Below, in pieces: positions 1-8,448 of a stretch of 43,520 nucleotides of DNA; position 1 is the stretch's first letter, and every line of letters begins with the position of its first letter. The notes beneath the pieces were generated by a model. It saw nothing but the letters and a program-made list of their open reading frames with translations, made no database searches and had not been told where the DNA came from. The position numbers were made by a program, and so were the translations under genes. The stretch is from an uncultured Buttiauxella sp. GTDB taxonomy: Bacteria > Pseudomonadota > Gammaproteobacteria > Enterobacterales > Enterobacteriaceae. The stretch is taken from positions 1-43,520 of the forward strand of contig CAMLJN010000027.1 of the NCBI GenBank assembly GCA_946480445.1, in the 5' to 3' direction.

Positions 1-598
1 ATCGTTCTTTTTTTTCGGTCAGAAGCCAGCACTCTTCGACCCGTGCTTTAAGCGCGGCCTGCGATGTCTGGAGCGGTGAACTGGCCTCAAAGCAGATGAC
101 ATTTTCCGCCACGCCCGCTTCATGCAGCAGATTTTGCACGTCGTGAAGATTCTGTGAGGGTGACGCCATCAGGCTTGGCGCCAGCGTCCCGAAACCCTGC
201 CAGATTAACTGCTTTTTTACCTGCGCGAGGGTCGATTTTTCCAGCCCCTCGGAGAGCAGCAGCAGCCATTTGCCGTTCCAGGCGGGCTGCCCCGCGCGGT
301 ATATTTTTGCCTCGGCCCGGCGGGTCATGCGCTGGCCCATCTCCGTCAGGCGATAAAAACTACGCCGCCCTACGCGCTCAACGTCCAGCCAACCTTCTTT
401 ATTCAGTCGAAACAGCGAAGTACGTACAAACCTTTCGCCAAAACCCAGCGAGTCCAGCATGGCGGTAAGACTGCCTAGCCAGATTTCTCCCCCGCGATGG
501 GCAAGCGCATCGCCATATAAAGAGACAATCAACGATGTACCGCTGATCGGCACGGCACTCGCCGCCTGTTGAATGAAGTGTTCCAGTTTGCTGCTCAT
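1..598 (-). CDS. paaX: PaaX, phenylacetyl-CoA-responsive repressor (partial, C-terminus off window)
   Basis: DNA-binding repressor of the phenylacetate genes; in E. coli phenylacetyl-CoA is the inducer that releases it. The reverse strand from the ATG at 598 stays open to the window edge, giving about 199 residues of a family usually near 316. The N-terminal third has the winged-helix region typical of PaaX (SGTSLI..LYGDA near residues 19-32, then GERFVRTSLFRLNKEGWL), followed by the central PaaX domain (WLLLLSEGLEKSTLAQVKKQLIWQGFG). It lies downstream of paaK in the same direction but behind a terminator, so it probably has its own promoter, as paaXY does in E. coli. The last visible codons include an A8 run. 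Assignment is firm; the C-terminal third cannot be judged. Confidence 0.93.
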   Translation of the reverse strand, partial: MSSKLEHFIQQAASAVPISGTSLIVSLYGDALAHRGGEIWLGSLTAMLDSLGFGERFVRTSLFRLNKEGWLDVERVGRRSFYRLTEMGQRMTRRAEAKIYRAGQPAWNGKWLLLLSEGLEKSTLAQVKKQLIWQGFGTLAPSLMASPSQNLHDVQNLLHEAGVAENVICFEASSPLQTSQAALKARVEECWLLTEKKER

Positions 599-638
599 GG
601 ACCGCCAGGTTTTGTTGTTTTTTACTTTCTTACGTCAA

Positions 639-687
639 AGAATAGCACAATAAACACTCCTAAAATCAAATCATTACAATTATGATT
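639..687 (-). promoter_or_regulatory. candidate paaX promoter with PaaX-like inverted repeat
   Basis: On the reverse strand an extended -10 element, TGCTATTCT (639-647), lies about 40 bases upstream of paaX. Behind it is the inverted repeat AATCATTACAATTATGATT (669-687, 6-bp arms). It overlaps the hexamer TGATTC (683-688), which is the PaaX half-site hexamer. This suggests autoregulation of paaX. No good -35 is visible, so the promoter is inferred. Confidence 0.4.
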
Positions 688-691
688 CATT

Positions 692-714
692 AAAAAGGCT
701 GATTCCATTCAGCC
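692..714 (-). terminator. intrinsic terminator of the paaA-K operon
   Basis: On the reverse strand GGCTGA and TCAGCC pair around a 6-base loop (697-714) and are followed directly by TTTTT (692-696). It lies about 195 bases past the paaK stop and before paaX, which separates paaX from the catabolic operon. The stop codon of the small ORF at 709-906 falls inside the stem. Confidence 0.75.
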
Positions 715-906
715 CGTAACACATGGCTTTTTATAAGGACAGCCCGGCGGCGCTTTGTCCGGCTTATCGCAAGTGAAAACACAGGCAAAACGCCGGATTA
801 CGCACAACAGGATGAGCGCCGCCAGGCAATAAATACATGCCAGCAATATAAAATGTCCTATCACGCAGTGCAGACGCTCCGGGCATTGGTGTAAATGTAA
901 CGGCAA
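709..906 (-). CDS. possible small Cys-rich membrane protein after paaK (doubtful)
   Basis: An open frame begins inside the paaK tail and runs to a TGA at 709-711. The part beyond the paaK stop has no ATG; possible starts are TTG at 904-906 (66 codons including the stop) or GTG at 862-864. It contains one strongly hydrophobic stretch (HFILLACIYCLAALILLCVI) followed by basic and cysteine-rich residues (RRFACVFTCDK). A weak GGAG lies 12 bases before the GTG, which is too far for a good ribosome site. I do not recognise the product. It has one membrane segment like type I toxins or small stress proteins, but it lacks the conserved Hok tail. Most of the 599-907 gap is otherwise unexplained. It may be chance coding. 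Confidence 0.2.
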   Translation of the reverse strand: MPLHLHQCPERLHCVIGHFILLACIYCLAALILLCVIRRFACVFTCDKPDKAPPGCPYKKPCVTG

Positions 907-907
907 A

Positions 908-2224
908 TTACAGGTTTTCCGCCTGCCGCAGGTCGCAGACCCGAGCGGCTTTACCTTCCGAACGGGGCAAAGAGCCACAGTTTACAATGCTGATATCGGT
1001 GCTGATCCCCACCATTGATTTAATGCGGTGACGAAGCTGGTGACATACGGAGCAACGCTGATCATGGTTCAGATACATACTGCTTTCTTTAAGCTCTACT
1101 TTGACAGACAGCGTATCCAGATGCCCCTTGCGATGCAGCTCTAGCTGGTAATGTGGCGCCAGATGCTCAAACTTAACGATCTCTTCTTCCAGCTGCGAGG
1201 GGAAGACATTCACCCCACGGATGATCAACATATCGTCTGAACGCCCGGTGATCCTGTCCATACGGCGCATGGTTCTTGCTGTCCCCGGCAGCAGACGCGT
1301 TAGATCGCGGGTACGATAGCGAATGACCGGCAGCGCCTCCTTGGTGAGCGTGGTGAATAGCAGCTCGCCCTGCTCACCGTCGTTGAGCGCCACCCCGCTT
1401 TCGGGATTAACAATCTCCGGATAAAAATGATCTTCCCAGATGGTTGGCCCATCGGTCGTTTCCAGGCATTCCATCGCAACACCTGGCCCCATCACTTCTG
1501 AAAGCCCGTAGATATCCAGCGCGGCTATATTCAGTCGGCTCTCTATTTCGCGGCGCATAGCGTGCGTCCACGGCTCCGCGCCAAAAATACCCACGCGCAG
1601 GGAGCAATTACGCGCGTCACCGCCCATCTGATGTTCCAGCTCATCTATTAAATTCAGGCACCAGGAAGGGGTGACCATGATCATATCCGGGCGAAAATCA
1701 CGGATAAGCTGCGCCTGTTTTTCCGTTTGCCCGCCGGACATAGGAATAACCGTTGCCCCGAGCCGTTCCGCCCCGTAATGCGCTCCCAGCCCGCCGGTGA
1801 ACAAACCGTAGCCGTAGGAAACGTGAATTTTATCCTTCGGCGTACCGCCCGCCGCACGCAGGGAACGGGCAACGATATCGGCCCAGGTATCAATATCTTT
1901 TTGCGTGTAGCCGACGACCGTGGGCTTACCAGTAGTTCCGGAGGAAGCGTGAATCCGTACGACCTGCTCCATCGGCACCGCAAAAGTATCGAACGGATAG
2001 TTATCTCGCAGATCCTGCTTGGTCGTGCAGGGGAACAGGCGAATATCCTGTAACTCCCGGAAATCGTCAGGGTGCACGCCCACCGCATCGAATTTTCGCT
2101 TATACATCGGCACGTTGTGATAGGCATGGTTTAACGTCCATTTCATACGCCGGGTCTGTAAAGCCTGCAGTTCGTCAGTTGATGCGGTTTCTATCGGTTC
2201 CAGCTTTGTTGTAGAGGTTATCAT
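908..2224 (-). CDS. paaK: phenylacetate-CoA ligase PaaK
   Basis: Activates phenylacetate to phenylacetyl-CoA with ATP, the entry step of the pathway and the source of the inducer. 438 residues, close to the E. coli enzyme (437). The adenylate-forming P-loop SSGTTGK is at residues 94-100, YGLSEVMGPG in the middle, and the C-terminal lid with RITGRSDDMLIIRGVNVFPSQ. The start at 2224 (MITSTTKLEP) was chosen because it matches the family; a 13-residue upstream extension in frame overlaps the paaJ end and is unlikely. It is the last gene of the operon, 22 bases after paaJ. Confidence 0.97.
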   Translation of the reverse strand: MITSTTKLEPIETASTDELQALQTRRMKWTLNHAYHNVPMYKRKFDAVGVHPDDFRELQDIRLFPCTTKQDLRDNYPFDTFAVPMEQVVRIHASSGTTGKPTVVGYTQKDIDTWADIVARSLRAAGGTPKDKIHVSYGYGLFTGGLGAHYGAERLGATVIPMSGGQTEKQAQLIRDFRPDMIMVTPSWCLNLIDELEHQMGGDARNCSLRVGIFGAEPWTHAMRREIESRLNIAALDIYGLSEVMGPGVAMECLETTDGPTIWEDHFYPEIVNPESGVALNDGEQGELLFTTLTKEALPVIRYRTRDLTRLLPGTARTMRRMDRITGRSDDMLIIRGVNVFPSQLEEEIVKFEHLAPHYQLELHRKGHLDTLSVKVELKESSMYLNHDQRCSVCHQLRHRIKSMVGISTDISIVNCGSLPRSEGKAARVCDLRQAENL

Positions 2225-2246
2225 TATAGGGTACTCGCAGGTTTGA

Positions 2247-3455
2247 TTAGCACACTCGCTCAAGGATCAGAGCAATGCCCTGGCCCACACCGATACACAT
2301 CGTGCACAGGGCATAGCGCCCGTTACGCCGTTGCAGTTCGTGGCTGGCCGCAAGCGCCAGTCGGGCGCCACTCATGGCCAGCGGATGGCCTAAGGCGATG
2401 GCACCTCCATTGGGGTTAACGTGCGGGGCATCGTCAGGCAGCCCCAGCTGTCGTAAGACGCCCAGCGCCTGGGCGGCAAAAGCTTCATTTAATTCAATCA
2501 CGTCCATATCGGCGATGGACAGACCGGCCAGCTCCAGCACCTTGCGCGTGGCAGGCACCGGCCCAAGCCCCATATAACGAGGTTCAACGCCCGCCGTAGC
2601 CATTGCCACCACTCTCGCTTTCGGCGTCAGGCCGTAGCGGCCTGCGGCCTGCTCGCTGGCCACAATTAGGGCGGCAGCTCCGTCATTGACCCCGGAAGCA
2701 TTGCCGGCAGTAACGACACCACCTTCACGAAACGGTGTTTTCAGCCCGCTGAGTTGTTGCAACGTTGTTTCACTGCGAGGATGTTCATCCTCGCGTACTT
2801 CTGTTCCCGTATTTTTTTTGCCTTTCAGCACCACCGGTACGATTTCCTGTGCCAGCACACCATTTTTTTGTGCCAGTGCGGTTCTCTGCTGGCTACGCAA
2901 GGCGAAAGCATCCTGATCTTCCCGGCTGATATTTAACAATTCAGCTACATTCTCTGCCGTTTCCGGCATGCTGTCAGTGCCAAATTGCCCGGCCATGAGC
3001 GGGTTTACAAAACGCCAGCCGATCGTGGTATCAAATATCTCAGCCTGACGCTGAAATGGCGCCGTTGCTTTGCCCATAACAAAGGGAGCGCGTGACATAG
3101 ATTCCACGCCGCCCGCCAGCATCAGCTGTGCATCACCCGCCCTGATGGCCCTTGCAGCCATGCCCAGCGCATCGAGTCCCGAGCCGCAAAGACGGTTAAT
3201 CGTCGTGCCGGACAGGGTTTGTGGCAGCCCGGCAAGCAGCGTCGCCATACGCGCCACGTTGCGGTTATCTTCACCGGCCTGGTTCGCACAGCCGAGAATC
3301 ACATCGTCCACGGCATGCCAGTCCAGGCTGGGATAACGTGCCAGCAATGTTCTGAGGGGGATCGCTGCCAAATCGTCTGCGCGTACCGAAGACAACGCGC
3401 CGCCATAGCGGCCGATTGGCGTTCGGACGCCATCGCAAATAAACGCGTCATTCAT
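2247..3455 (-). CDS. paaJ: 3-oxoadipyl-CoA / 3-oxo-5,6-dehydrosuberyl-CoA thiolase PaaJ
   Basis: Thiolase that cleaves both 3-oxo-5,6-didehydrosuberyl-CoA and 3-oxoadipyl-CoA, giving acetyl-CoA and succinyl-CoA. 402 residues. The nucleophile Cys90 lies in [13 protein letters not shown], the catalytic His in [18 protein letters not shown], and the second Cys in [13 protein letters not shown]. The residue after GHPL is Ala where I expect Gly in most homologues, including PcaF at 33987-35189; the thiolase signature tolerates Ala there. The start ATG overlaps the paaI stop by four bases (ATGA), so translation is probably coupled. Confidence 0.96.
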   Translation of the reverse strand: MNDAFICDGVRTPIGRYGGALSSVRADDLAAIPLRTLLARYPSLDWHAVDDVILGCANQAGEDNRNVARMATLLAGLPQTLSGTTINRLCGSGLDALGMAARAIRAGDAQLMLAGGVESMSRAPFVMGKATAPFQRQAEIFDTTIGWRFVNPLMAGQFGTDSMPETAENVAELLNISREDQDAFALRSQQRTALAQKNGVLAQEIVPVVLKGKKNTGTEVREDEHPRSETTLQQLSGLKTPFREGGVVTAGNASGVNDGAAALIVASEQAAGRYGLTPKARVVAMATAGVEPRYMGLGPVPATRKVLELAGLSIADMDVIELNEAFAAQALGVLRQLGLPDDAPHVNPNGGAIALGHPLAMSGARLALAASHELQRRNGRYALCTMCIGVGQGIALILERVC

Positions 3456-3877
3456 TGTTTTGCTCCTGATACCGTTGTGTCGATGCGGTGTGAACGCCCG
3501 CGAAACAGGGCGACGGTTTTCTCGTGCTGGTTAATAATTTCGATGTCATAGACGCCGGTTTGACGCCCCTGGCTACGGACCTGAGCCGTGGCAGTCAGCC
3601 TGTCACCCAGATTGCCCGGACGCAGAAAATCAATGCTGCATCCGGATGCTACCGCCGCCCGCCCCTGGCTGTTACAGGCGTAGGCAAAGGCGGTATCGGC
3701 CAGGGTAAAGAGCGGCCCCCCGTGGCAATTTTTATGGCCGTTCAGCATTGCGCTGGTAATCAACATCGACAGACGGGCAAAGCCTTCTCCCATTTCAAGG
3801 ATCTCAATACCCATCTGCTGCGCACAGTTATCGTGCTCATACATTTCGCGCGCATTTTCCCAGGGGTTAATGTTCAT
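3452..3877 (-). CDS. paaI: hotdog-fold acyl-CoA thioesterase PaaI
   Basis: Thioesterase thought to hydrolyse stalled hydroxyphenylacetyl-CoA products and so recycle CoA. 141 residues (E. coli 140). The hotdog motif [20 protein letters not shown] places HGG at 52-54 and the catalytic Asp at 61. I chose the start at 3877 ([13 protein letters not shown]) by family length; it overlaps the end of paaH by 11 bases. An upstream in-frame extension of 40 residues is coding shadow of paaH. It overlaps paaJ by four bases downstream. Confidence 0.95.
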   Translation of the reverse strand: MNINPWENAREMYEHDNCAQQMGIEILEMGEGFARLSMLITSAMLNGHKNCHGGPLFTLADTAFAYACNSQGRAAVASGCSIDFLRPGNLGDRLTATAQVRSQGRQTGVYDIEIINQHEKTVALFRGRSHRIDTTVSGAKQ

Positions 3878-5309
3878 GTTGGGTCTCCAGCAAAGCTCGC
3901 TCGCGCAACAGTGACGTTGGGCGGTAGCGCTCTTCGCCGTAATGCTGCTGTAGGTTTTCGAGCAGCTGTAGCACGCGTTGCCAGCCAAGCTCAGCACCCC
4001 AGGCCAGCGGGCCGTGAGGATAATTCACCCCCAGCCGCATCGCTGTATCAATGTCCTCCTCGCTCGCCACCCCTTTTTGCAGGGCATCGAGGGCTTCATT
4101 TGCCAGCATCGCTACGGTGCGCCAGACCAGCATGCCGGGATAGTCCTTAATCAACAGAACCTGCTTGCCCTGACGCTGGAAATAACCCACGGCCTTTGCC
4201 GTCTGCTCTGCGGTGTTGGCTGCGGCCGCGGCAAGAATGACCAGTGAACTGCTCCGCCAGTCATTCACCAGATCGATCAGCACAACCGGTCGCTGTAGAC
4301 GTTTTGCGACTGCCGCAGCCGTTTCCCCCTGCGTTTCCAGCACCAGAACGTCGTCAAGATCGAGAGACATAAAAGTTACACCGTCACTTACCGCCGACGT
4401 TTCTCCCCCGCAGGCAGGCTGCTCTGGCTCATACGGCAGAGCTTCATTCAGCGGCCATCGGTAAACACCCTGCCCGGTTTTCTTGCCGAGACGTTTGCCC
4501 AGCACCAGCTCCTGCTGGGCAAGCGAAGGCAGAAAACGGCGCTCCTGCCAGAAACCGTTGAACACCGAACAGGTCACGGCGAAGTTCACGTCCTGGCCAA
4601 TCATATCGGTCAGCGCCAGCGGCCCCATCGGGAAGCCCCCGCTGTCGCGCAGCGCGGCGTCAATCACCGCCGCAGGGGCAACCCGTTCTTCCAGCGCTCG
4701 CCAGGCCTCCGCGTAGAACGGACGGGCCACACGATTGACGATAAAGCCCGGCGTGGACTGGCAACACACCGGTTGTTTTCCCCAGCGCAAAGCCAGCCTG
4801 CAAAGGCTTTCCAGCACCTCAGGTGAGGTTTCCAGCCCGCTGACCACCTCCACCAGTTTCATTACCGGCGCCGGGTTAAAGAAGTGCAGCCCGGCCACCC
4901 GCCCGGGATAAGGAATGCCGCACGCAAGCGCCGTGATGGAGATGGATGAGGTATTGCTGGCAAACAACGTTTCAGACGGGCAGATAGCGGCCAGGTCGCG
5001 GAAAATTGCCTGCTTGATGTCGATTTGTTCGGCGGCGGCTTCAATCACCAGGTCAGCATCGATCAGTTCACTTAAGTTGGCCGTGGCGAGCAGTCGTCCC
5101 AGGGCAGCGTGCTTATCTGCTTCGCGCATTTTGCCGTTAGCCACGCGGGTGCTGAGCGCATTATCTATGCCGTAGATAGCACGCCTGGCAGCGCCTTCCT
5201 GAATATCATACAGCCTGACGGTATGCCCGGCCTGAGCCGCGATCTGCGCAATACCTGCCCCCATAGTACCGCCGCCGATAACCGCTATAACGGAGTGAGG
5301 AGTCAGCAT
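3867..5309 (-). CDS. paaH: 3-hydroxyadipyl-CoA dehydrogenase PaaH
   Basis: NAD-dependent dehydrogenase that oxidises 3-hydroxyadipyl-CoA to 3-oxoadipyl-CoA. 480 residues (E. coli 475). The Rossmann motif VIGGGTMGAGIAQIA lies at residues 11-25, NTSSISITALA and the HFFNPAPVMKLVEVV active-site segment follow, then two 3-hydroxyacyl-CoA dehydrogenase C-terminal domains (FPMGPLALTDMIG and NYPHGPLAWGAELG). The start at 5309 (MLTPHSVIAVIGGG) lies one base after the paaG stop; a 36-residue upstream extension would run into paaG. The 3' end overlaps paaI. Confidence 0.96.
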   Translation of the reverse strand: MLTPHSVIAVIGGGTMGAGIAQIAAQAGHTVRLYDIQEGAARRAIYGIDNALSTRVANGKMREADKHAALGRLLATANLSELIDADLVIEAAAEQIDIKQAIFRDLAAICPSETLFASNTSSISITALACGIPYPGRVAGLHFFNPAPVMKLVEVVSGLETSPEVLESLCRLALRWGKQPVCCQSTPGFIVNRVARPFYAEAWRALEERVAPAAVIDAALRDSGGFPMGPLALTDMIGQDVNFAVTCSVFNGFWQERRFLPSLAQQELVLGKRLGKKTGQGVYRWPLNEALPYEPEQPACGGETSAVSDGVTFMSLDLDDVLVLETQGETAAAVAKRLQRPVVLIDLVNDWRSSSLVILAAAAANTAEQTAKAVGYFQRQGKQVLLIKDYPGMLVWRTVAMLANEALDALQKGVASEEDIDTAMRLGVNYPHGPLAWGAELGWQRVLQLLENLQQHYGEERYRPTSLLRERALLETQHEH

Positions 5310-5310
5310 C

Positions 5311-6096
5311 TCATTTCCCCTTAAACACCGGCGGCCGTTTAGCCAGAAATGCGGCAACGCCTTCACGATAATCATCGCTGCGTCCGGCCAGACGCTGAAA
5401 ATCTCGCTCCCTGTCAAGCTGAGCGTCCAGGGTACTGGTTTCCGAGGCGTACAGCGCTTTTTTGACCAGGCCGAGGCCGAACGTCGGCTGGCTGGCGAAA
5501 TGGGTGGCGAGCTGTCGGGCGCTGTCGTTTAGCGTCTCATCTTCTATCACCTGCCAGATCATGCCCCACTGGTGAGCCTGTTCCGCGCTATTCCTGTCAC
5601 CCAACAGCGCAAGCCCCATCGCTCTGGCTCGACCGGCGAGACGCGGCAGGAACCAGGTACCGCCGCAGTCAGGCACCAGGCCCAGTTTGCTAAAAGACAT
5701 AATGAAACTGGCAGAACGCGCCGCAATCACCATATCGCAACCCAGCGCAAGCGTAGCGCCCGCCCCGGCGGCAACGCCGTTAACCGCAGCGATGACAGGT
5801 TTGGGCAGTTTAGCCAGCCGCTTTATCAGCGGGTTGTAGAAGTTCTCTACCGAAGCACCGAGGTCCGGTGGCCCGGCATCGGGATCGACATTACGATCGT
5901 TGAGATCCTGACCCGCGCAGAAAGCCCGCCCCACACCGGTAATCAGCAGGCAACGAATTGTTTCGTCGCGCTCCGCCTGGGTAAGGCATTCCGCAAGCTG
6001 GCGGTGCATCTCGTCGTTAAAGCTGTTCAGACGGTCCGGGCGGTTTAACATCAACGTCATCACGCCGTTTTGTATATCGCTAAGTATAAAGCTCAT
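5311..6096 (-). CDS. paaG: ring-1,2-epoxyphenylacetyl-CoA isomerase PaaG
   Basis: Crotonase-fold isomerase that converts the epoxide made by PaaABCE into the seven-membered oxepin-CoA. 261 residues (E. coli 262). Characteristic segments are FCAGQDLNDRNVDP, AAVNGVAAGAGATLALGCDMVIA and KLGLVPDCGGTWFLPRLAG. It lies two bases after paaF and one base before paaH, so the three genes are almost certainly co-translated. The sequence distinguishes it from PaaF: the NDRNVDP segment is specific to PaaG. Confidence 0.96.
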   Translation of the reverse strand: MSFILSDIQNGVMTLMLNRPDRLNSFNDEMHRQLAECLTQAERDETIRCLLITGVGRAFCAGQDLNDRNVDPDAGPPDLGASVENFYNPLIKRLAKLPKPVIAAVNGVAAGAGATLALGCDMVIAARSASFIMSFSKLGLVPDCGGTWFLPRLAGRARAMGLALLGDRNSAEQAHQWGMIWQVIEDETLNDSARQLATHFASQPTFGLGLVKKALYASETSTLDAQLDRERDFQRLAGRSDDYREGVAAFLAKRPPVFKGK

Positions 6097-6098
6097 GG

Positions 6099-6866
6099 TT
6101 ATCGTCCTTTAAACGCAGCGGGTCGCTTTTCCAGGAACGCGGCTATGCCTTCCTGACGATCGTCGGTGGCCGCAAGCAAAGTGAAAAGCTGTCGCTCCTG
6201 TTGCAGGCCCTGGGTGAGGGAGACTTCCTGTGCCTGGCGCAAAGCCATTTTGGACGCCTGTAAGGCAAGCGGCGCGTGGCCTGCAATGTTAGCGGCCAGC
6301 GTCCGGGCGTATTCCAGAGTTAGCGCCGGGGGATAAACTTCAGCTACCAGCCCTGCCTGCTGCGCCTTTTGCGCGCTGATTGCTTCACCGGTCAACACCA
6401 TCTGAAAGGCAAGCGCCTTGCCGACGCTGCGAATCAGACGCTGCGTGCCACCCGCCCCCGGCATAATGCCCAGCGTAATTTCCGGCAGCCCAAAGCGCGC
6501 GTTATCGCCGGCGAGCGTGATGTCGCAGAGCATTGCCAGCTCGCATCCCGCCCCCAGCGCATAGCCGTTCACTGCGGCAAGAAGAGGTTTAGAAAAACGT
6601 TCAAGACGAGCCCACAGCTGTGGACGGGGATCGTTCAGCGTGGCCGGCATGTCGCGGCTGGCCATCTCCTTCAGATCGGCCCCCGCGGCGAAAAATCGCT
6701 CATTGCCGGTTATCACCACAGCGCCGATATTCACGTCGCTCTGCGCCTTTTCAAGCTTTGTTGCGAGCAGCTCAAGGAGTGCGTTGTTCAGCGCATTGCG
6801 GGCTTCAGGGCGATTGAGTGTAAGCGTCAAAACGCGCCCCGTCTTATCTGCCAGTAATTCGCTCAT
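6099..6866 (-). CDS. paaF: 2,3-dehydroadipyl-CoA hydratase PaaF
   Basis: Enoyl-CoA hydratase that hydrates 2,3-dehydroadipyl-CoA in the beta-oxidation half of the pathway. 255 residues, the E. coli length. Crotonase motifs are FFAAGADLKEMA, AAVNGYALGAGCELAMLCDI and FGLPEITLGIMPGAGGTQRL, with the acidic residues expected for a hydratase. The start at 6866 (MSELLADKTG) overlaps the paaE stop in a TGATG junction; an adjacent upstream GTG is ignored. It is the second of two crotonase paralogues in the operon, beside paaG. Confidence 0.96.
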   Translation of the reverse strand: MSELLADKTGRVLTLTLNRPEARNALNNALLELLATKLEKAQSDVNIGAVVITGNERFFAAGADLKEMASRDMPATLNDPRPQLWARLERFSKPLLAAVNGYALGAGCELAMLCDITLAGDNARFGLPEITLGIMPGAGGTQRLIRSVGKALAFQMVLTGEAISAQKAQQAGLVAEVYPPALTLEYARTLAANIAGHAPLALQASKMALRQAQEVSLTQGLQQERQLFTLLAATDDRQEGIAAFLEKRPAAFKGR

Positions 6867-7933
6867 CACAACCCCTGCGCGTCGAAGTCGAGCACAACAT
6901 TGTCGCCTTTCGGCAGAGACTGGCAGCTCAGAACGTAGCCCGCCGCCAGCTGGTCCGGCTCAAGGCTGTAGTTGATGCCCATCTCCACCTCACCGCTGGC
7001 CACTTTGCAGCGGCAGGTCGCACAGACTCCTCCTTTGCAGGCATAAGGCAGATCCGCCCCCTGCCGCAAGGCGGCATCCAGAATACTTTCGTCGTGGGCA
7101 TCCAGAGTGATTTTACGATCCCGTCCATCCAGTCGAATCGTGACGACCTTGCCCGCAGCCTGTTCACGATGGCGCTGACTCGGGGCCGTGCCCGGCGTGT
7201 TGAAGTGCTCGATATAAATATTCTGCGGCCCGACGCCCATCTCCAGCATAGCGGCCTGAGCCTCCTGCATCATGCTCTGCGGGCCGCAAATAAAGATGCG
7301 GTCAAAACCTTTCATATCCAGCAGGCAATCACCCAGCGCTTTCAACTTCGCACCGTCAAGGCGGCCGCTTAACAGTTCGCTCTCCTGGACTTCCTGACTG
7401 AACAGATAAACAAGCTGCAAACGCTGAGGATAACGGTCTTTCAGATCGCTCAGCGCCTGGCGAAACATCATGCTGCGGCTGCTGCGGTTACCGTATACCA
7501 GCGTGATGCGGCTTTGCTGCTCGGTGGCAAGCGTGGCGCTGACTATCGCCAGCATCGGCGTAATACCGGAGCCAACGGCCAGGGCCAGATAGTTTCCCTG
7601 GTTTTCAGGCTGCGGCTGATAGCCAAATGTCCCCTGCGGGATCATCACATCCATCGCCATGCCTGCGACAAGATCCGTCACCGCATAGTGGGAAAAGCGC
7701 CCCCCCTCAATGGCCTTTACGGCCACACAAATCTCCCCGGGATGATCGGCGCGGCATATGGAGTAACAGCGGCGCAGTTCTTCACCACCAAGGCGCGTTT
7801 TTAGGGTCAGGTGCTGACCTGGCCTGAAGGCGTACTGCGACTGTAACGCCTGCGGTACAGCAAAAGTGATGGCTACCGCTTCCGGGGTTTCCTGTTCAAT
7901 GCGTGCCACCTTTAGCGAATGAAAAGTCGTCAT
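6866..7933 (-). CDS. paaE: phenylacetyl-CoA epoxidase reductase subunit PaaE
   Basis: Passes electrons from NADPH to the PaaA di-iron centre. 355 residues (E. coli 356). An FAD/NAD(P) ferredoxin-reductase module comes first (RCYSICRADHPGEICVAVK, then LALAVGSGITPMLAIV), followed by a plant-type 2Fe-2S domain at the C-terminus with the cysteine cluster ACKGGVCATCRCKV and a distal Cys in YVLSCQSLP. The start at 7933 (MTTFHSLKVARIEQ) lies seven bases after the paaD stop; the much longer upstream frame is a shadow of paaD. Confidence 0.96.
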   Translation of the reverse strand: MTTFHSLKVARIEQETPEAVAITFAVPQALQSQYAFRPGQHLTLKTRLGGEELRRCYSICRADHPGEICVAVKAIEGGRFSHYAVTDLVAGMAMDVMIPQGTFGYQPQPENQGNYLALAVGSGITPMLAIVSATLATEQQSRITLVYGNRSSRSMMFRQALSDLKDRYPQRLQLVYLFSQEVQESELLSGRLDGAKLKALGDCLLDMKGFDRIFICGPQSMMQEAQAAMLEMGVGPQNIYIEHFNTPGTAPSQRHREQAAGKVVTIRLDGRDRKITLDAHDESILDAALRQGADLPYACKGGVCATCRCKVASGEVEMGINYSLEPDQLAAGYVLSCQSLPKGDNVVLDFDAQGL

Positions 7934-7940
7934 GGCAACC

Positions 7941-8438
7941 TCAAATACATTTAAAGTAATCAAAGGGTTCGCGGCAGCTGTCGCAGCGATAAAGCGCCTT
8001 GCAGGCCGTAGAACCGAATTCGCTGATAAGCGAGGTATGCGGGCTTCCGCAGCGCGGGCAGGTGACGGAAACGGCCGCGCCAGAATGACAGGCATGCCCC
8101 TGTGGCGGGCTGATCCCATAATCACGCAGGCGTTTTTTGGCCGCAGGCGTCATCCAGTCTGTCGTCCACGCGGGAGACAACATTTGCTCGATATGCACCG
8201 GCCGCAGGCCTGCTGCCTCCATCGCTTCACGGATCGCGGCCAGCAGAAACTCCGTAGCCGGGCAGCCAGAATAGGTCGGCGTAAAACCGATATGCCAGCC
8301 GTCTTCCCTGTAGTGCACGCTGCGCACCATGCCCAGGTCGGTGATGGTCAGTACCGGGATTTCCGGATCGTTAATTCGGCCAAGGAGTCGCCACACATCG
8401 CGGACCTGGGACGGTTCAAGCGTATCGAGTGTTTTCAT
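7941..8438 (-). CDS. paaD: PaaD, MIP18-family maturation factor for the epoxidase
   Basis: Needed in vivo for the epoxidase, probably for iron-sulfur assembly or repair, but not a subunit of the purified complex. 165 residues, the same as E. coli. The N-terminal MIP18/DUF59 domain has DPEIPVLTITDLGMV and TPTYSGCPA. The C-terminal cysteine-rich element has Cys127/130 (CPRC), Cys146, Cys152/155 (CDSC) and Cys164, arranged like a zinc or Fe-S ribbon. It lies between paaC (10-base gap) and paaE (7-base gap). Confidence 0.95.
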   Translation of the reverse strand: MKTLDTLEPSQVRDVWRLLGRINDPEIPVLTITDLGMVRSVHYREDGWHIGFTPTYSGCPATEFLLAAIREAMEAAGLRPVHIEQMLSPAWTTDWMTPAAKKRLRDYGISPPQGHACHSGAAVSVTCPRCGSPHTSLISEFGSTACKALYRCDSCREPFDYFKCI

Positions 8439-8448
8439 CCCTACCTCG

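Noticed and set aside
709-780. REP-like palindrome after paaK
   Set aside because: AGCCCGG...CCGGCTT resembles a repetitive extragenic palindrome, but arms need a bulge and no second copy was found in the window.
709-906. Hok/Gef-type toxin
   Set aside because: One membrane helix and cysteines are suggestive, but the conserved Hok C-terminal pattern, mok-like overlap and antisense RNA promoter are absent.
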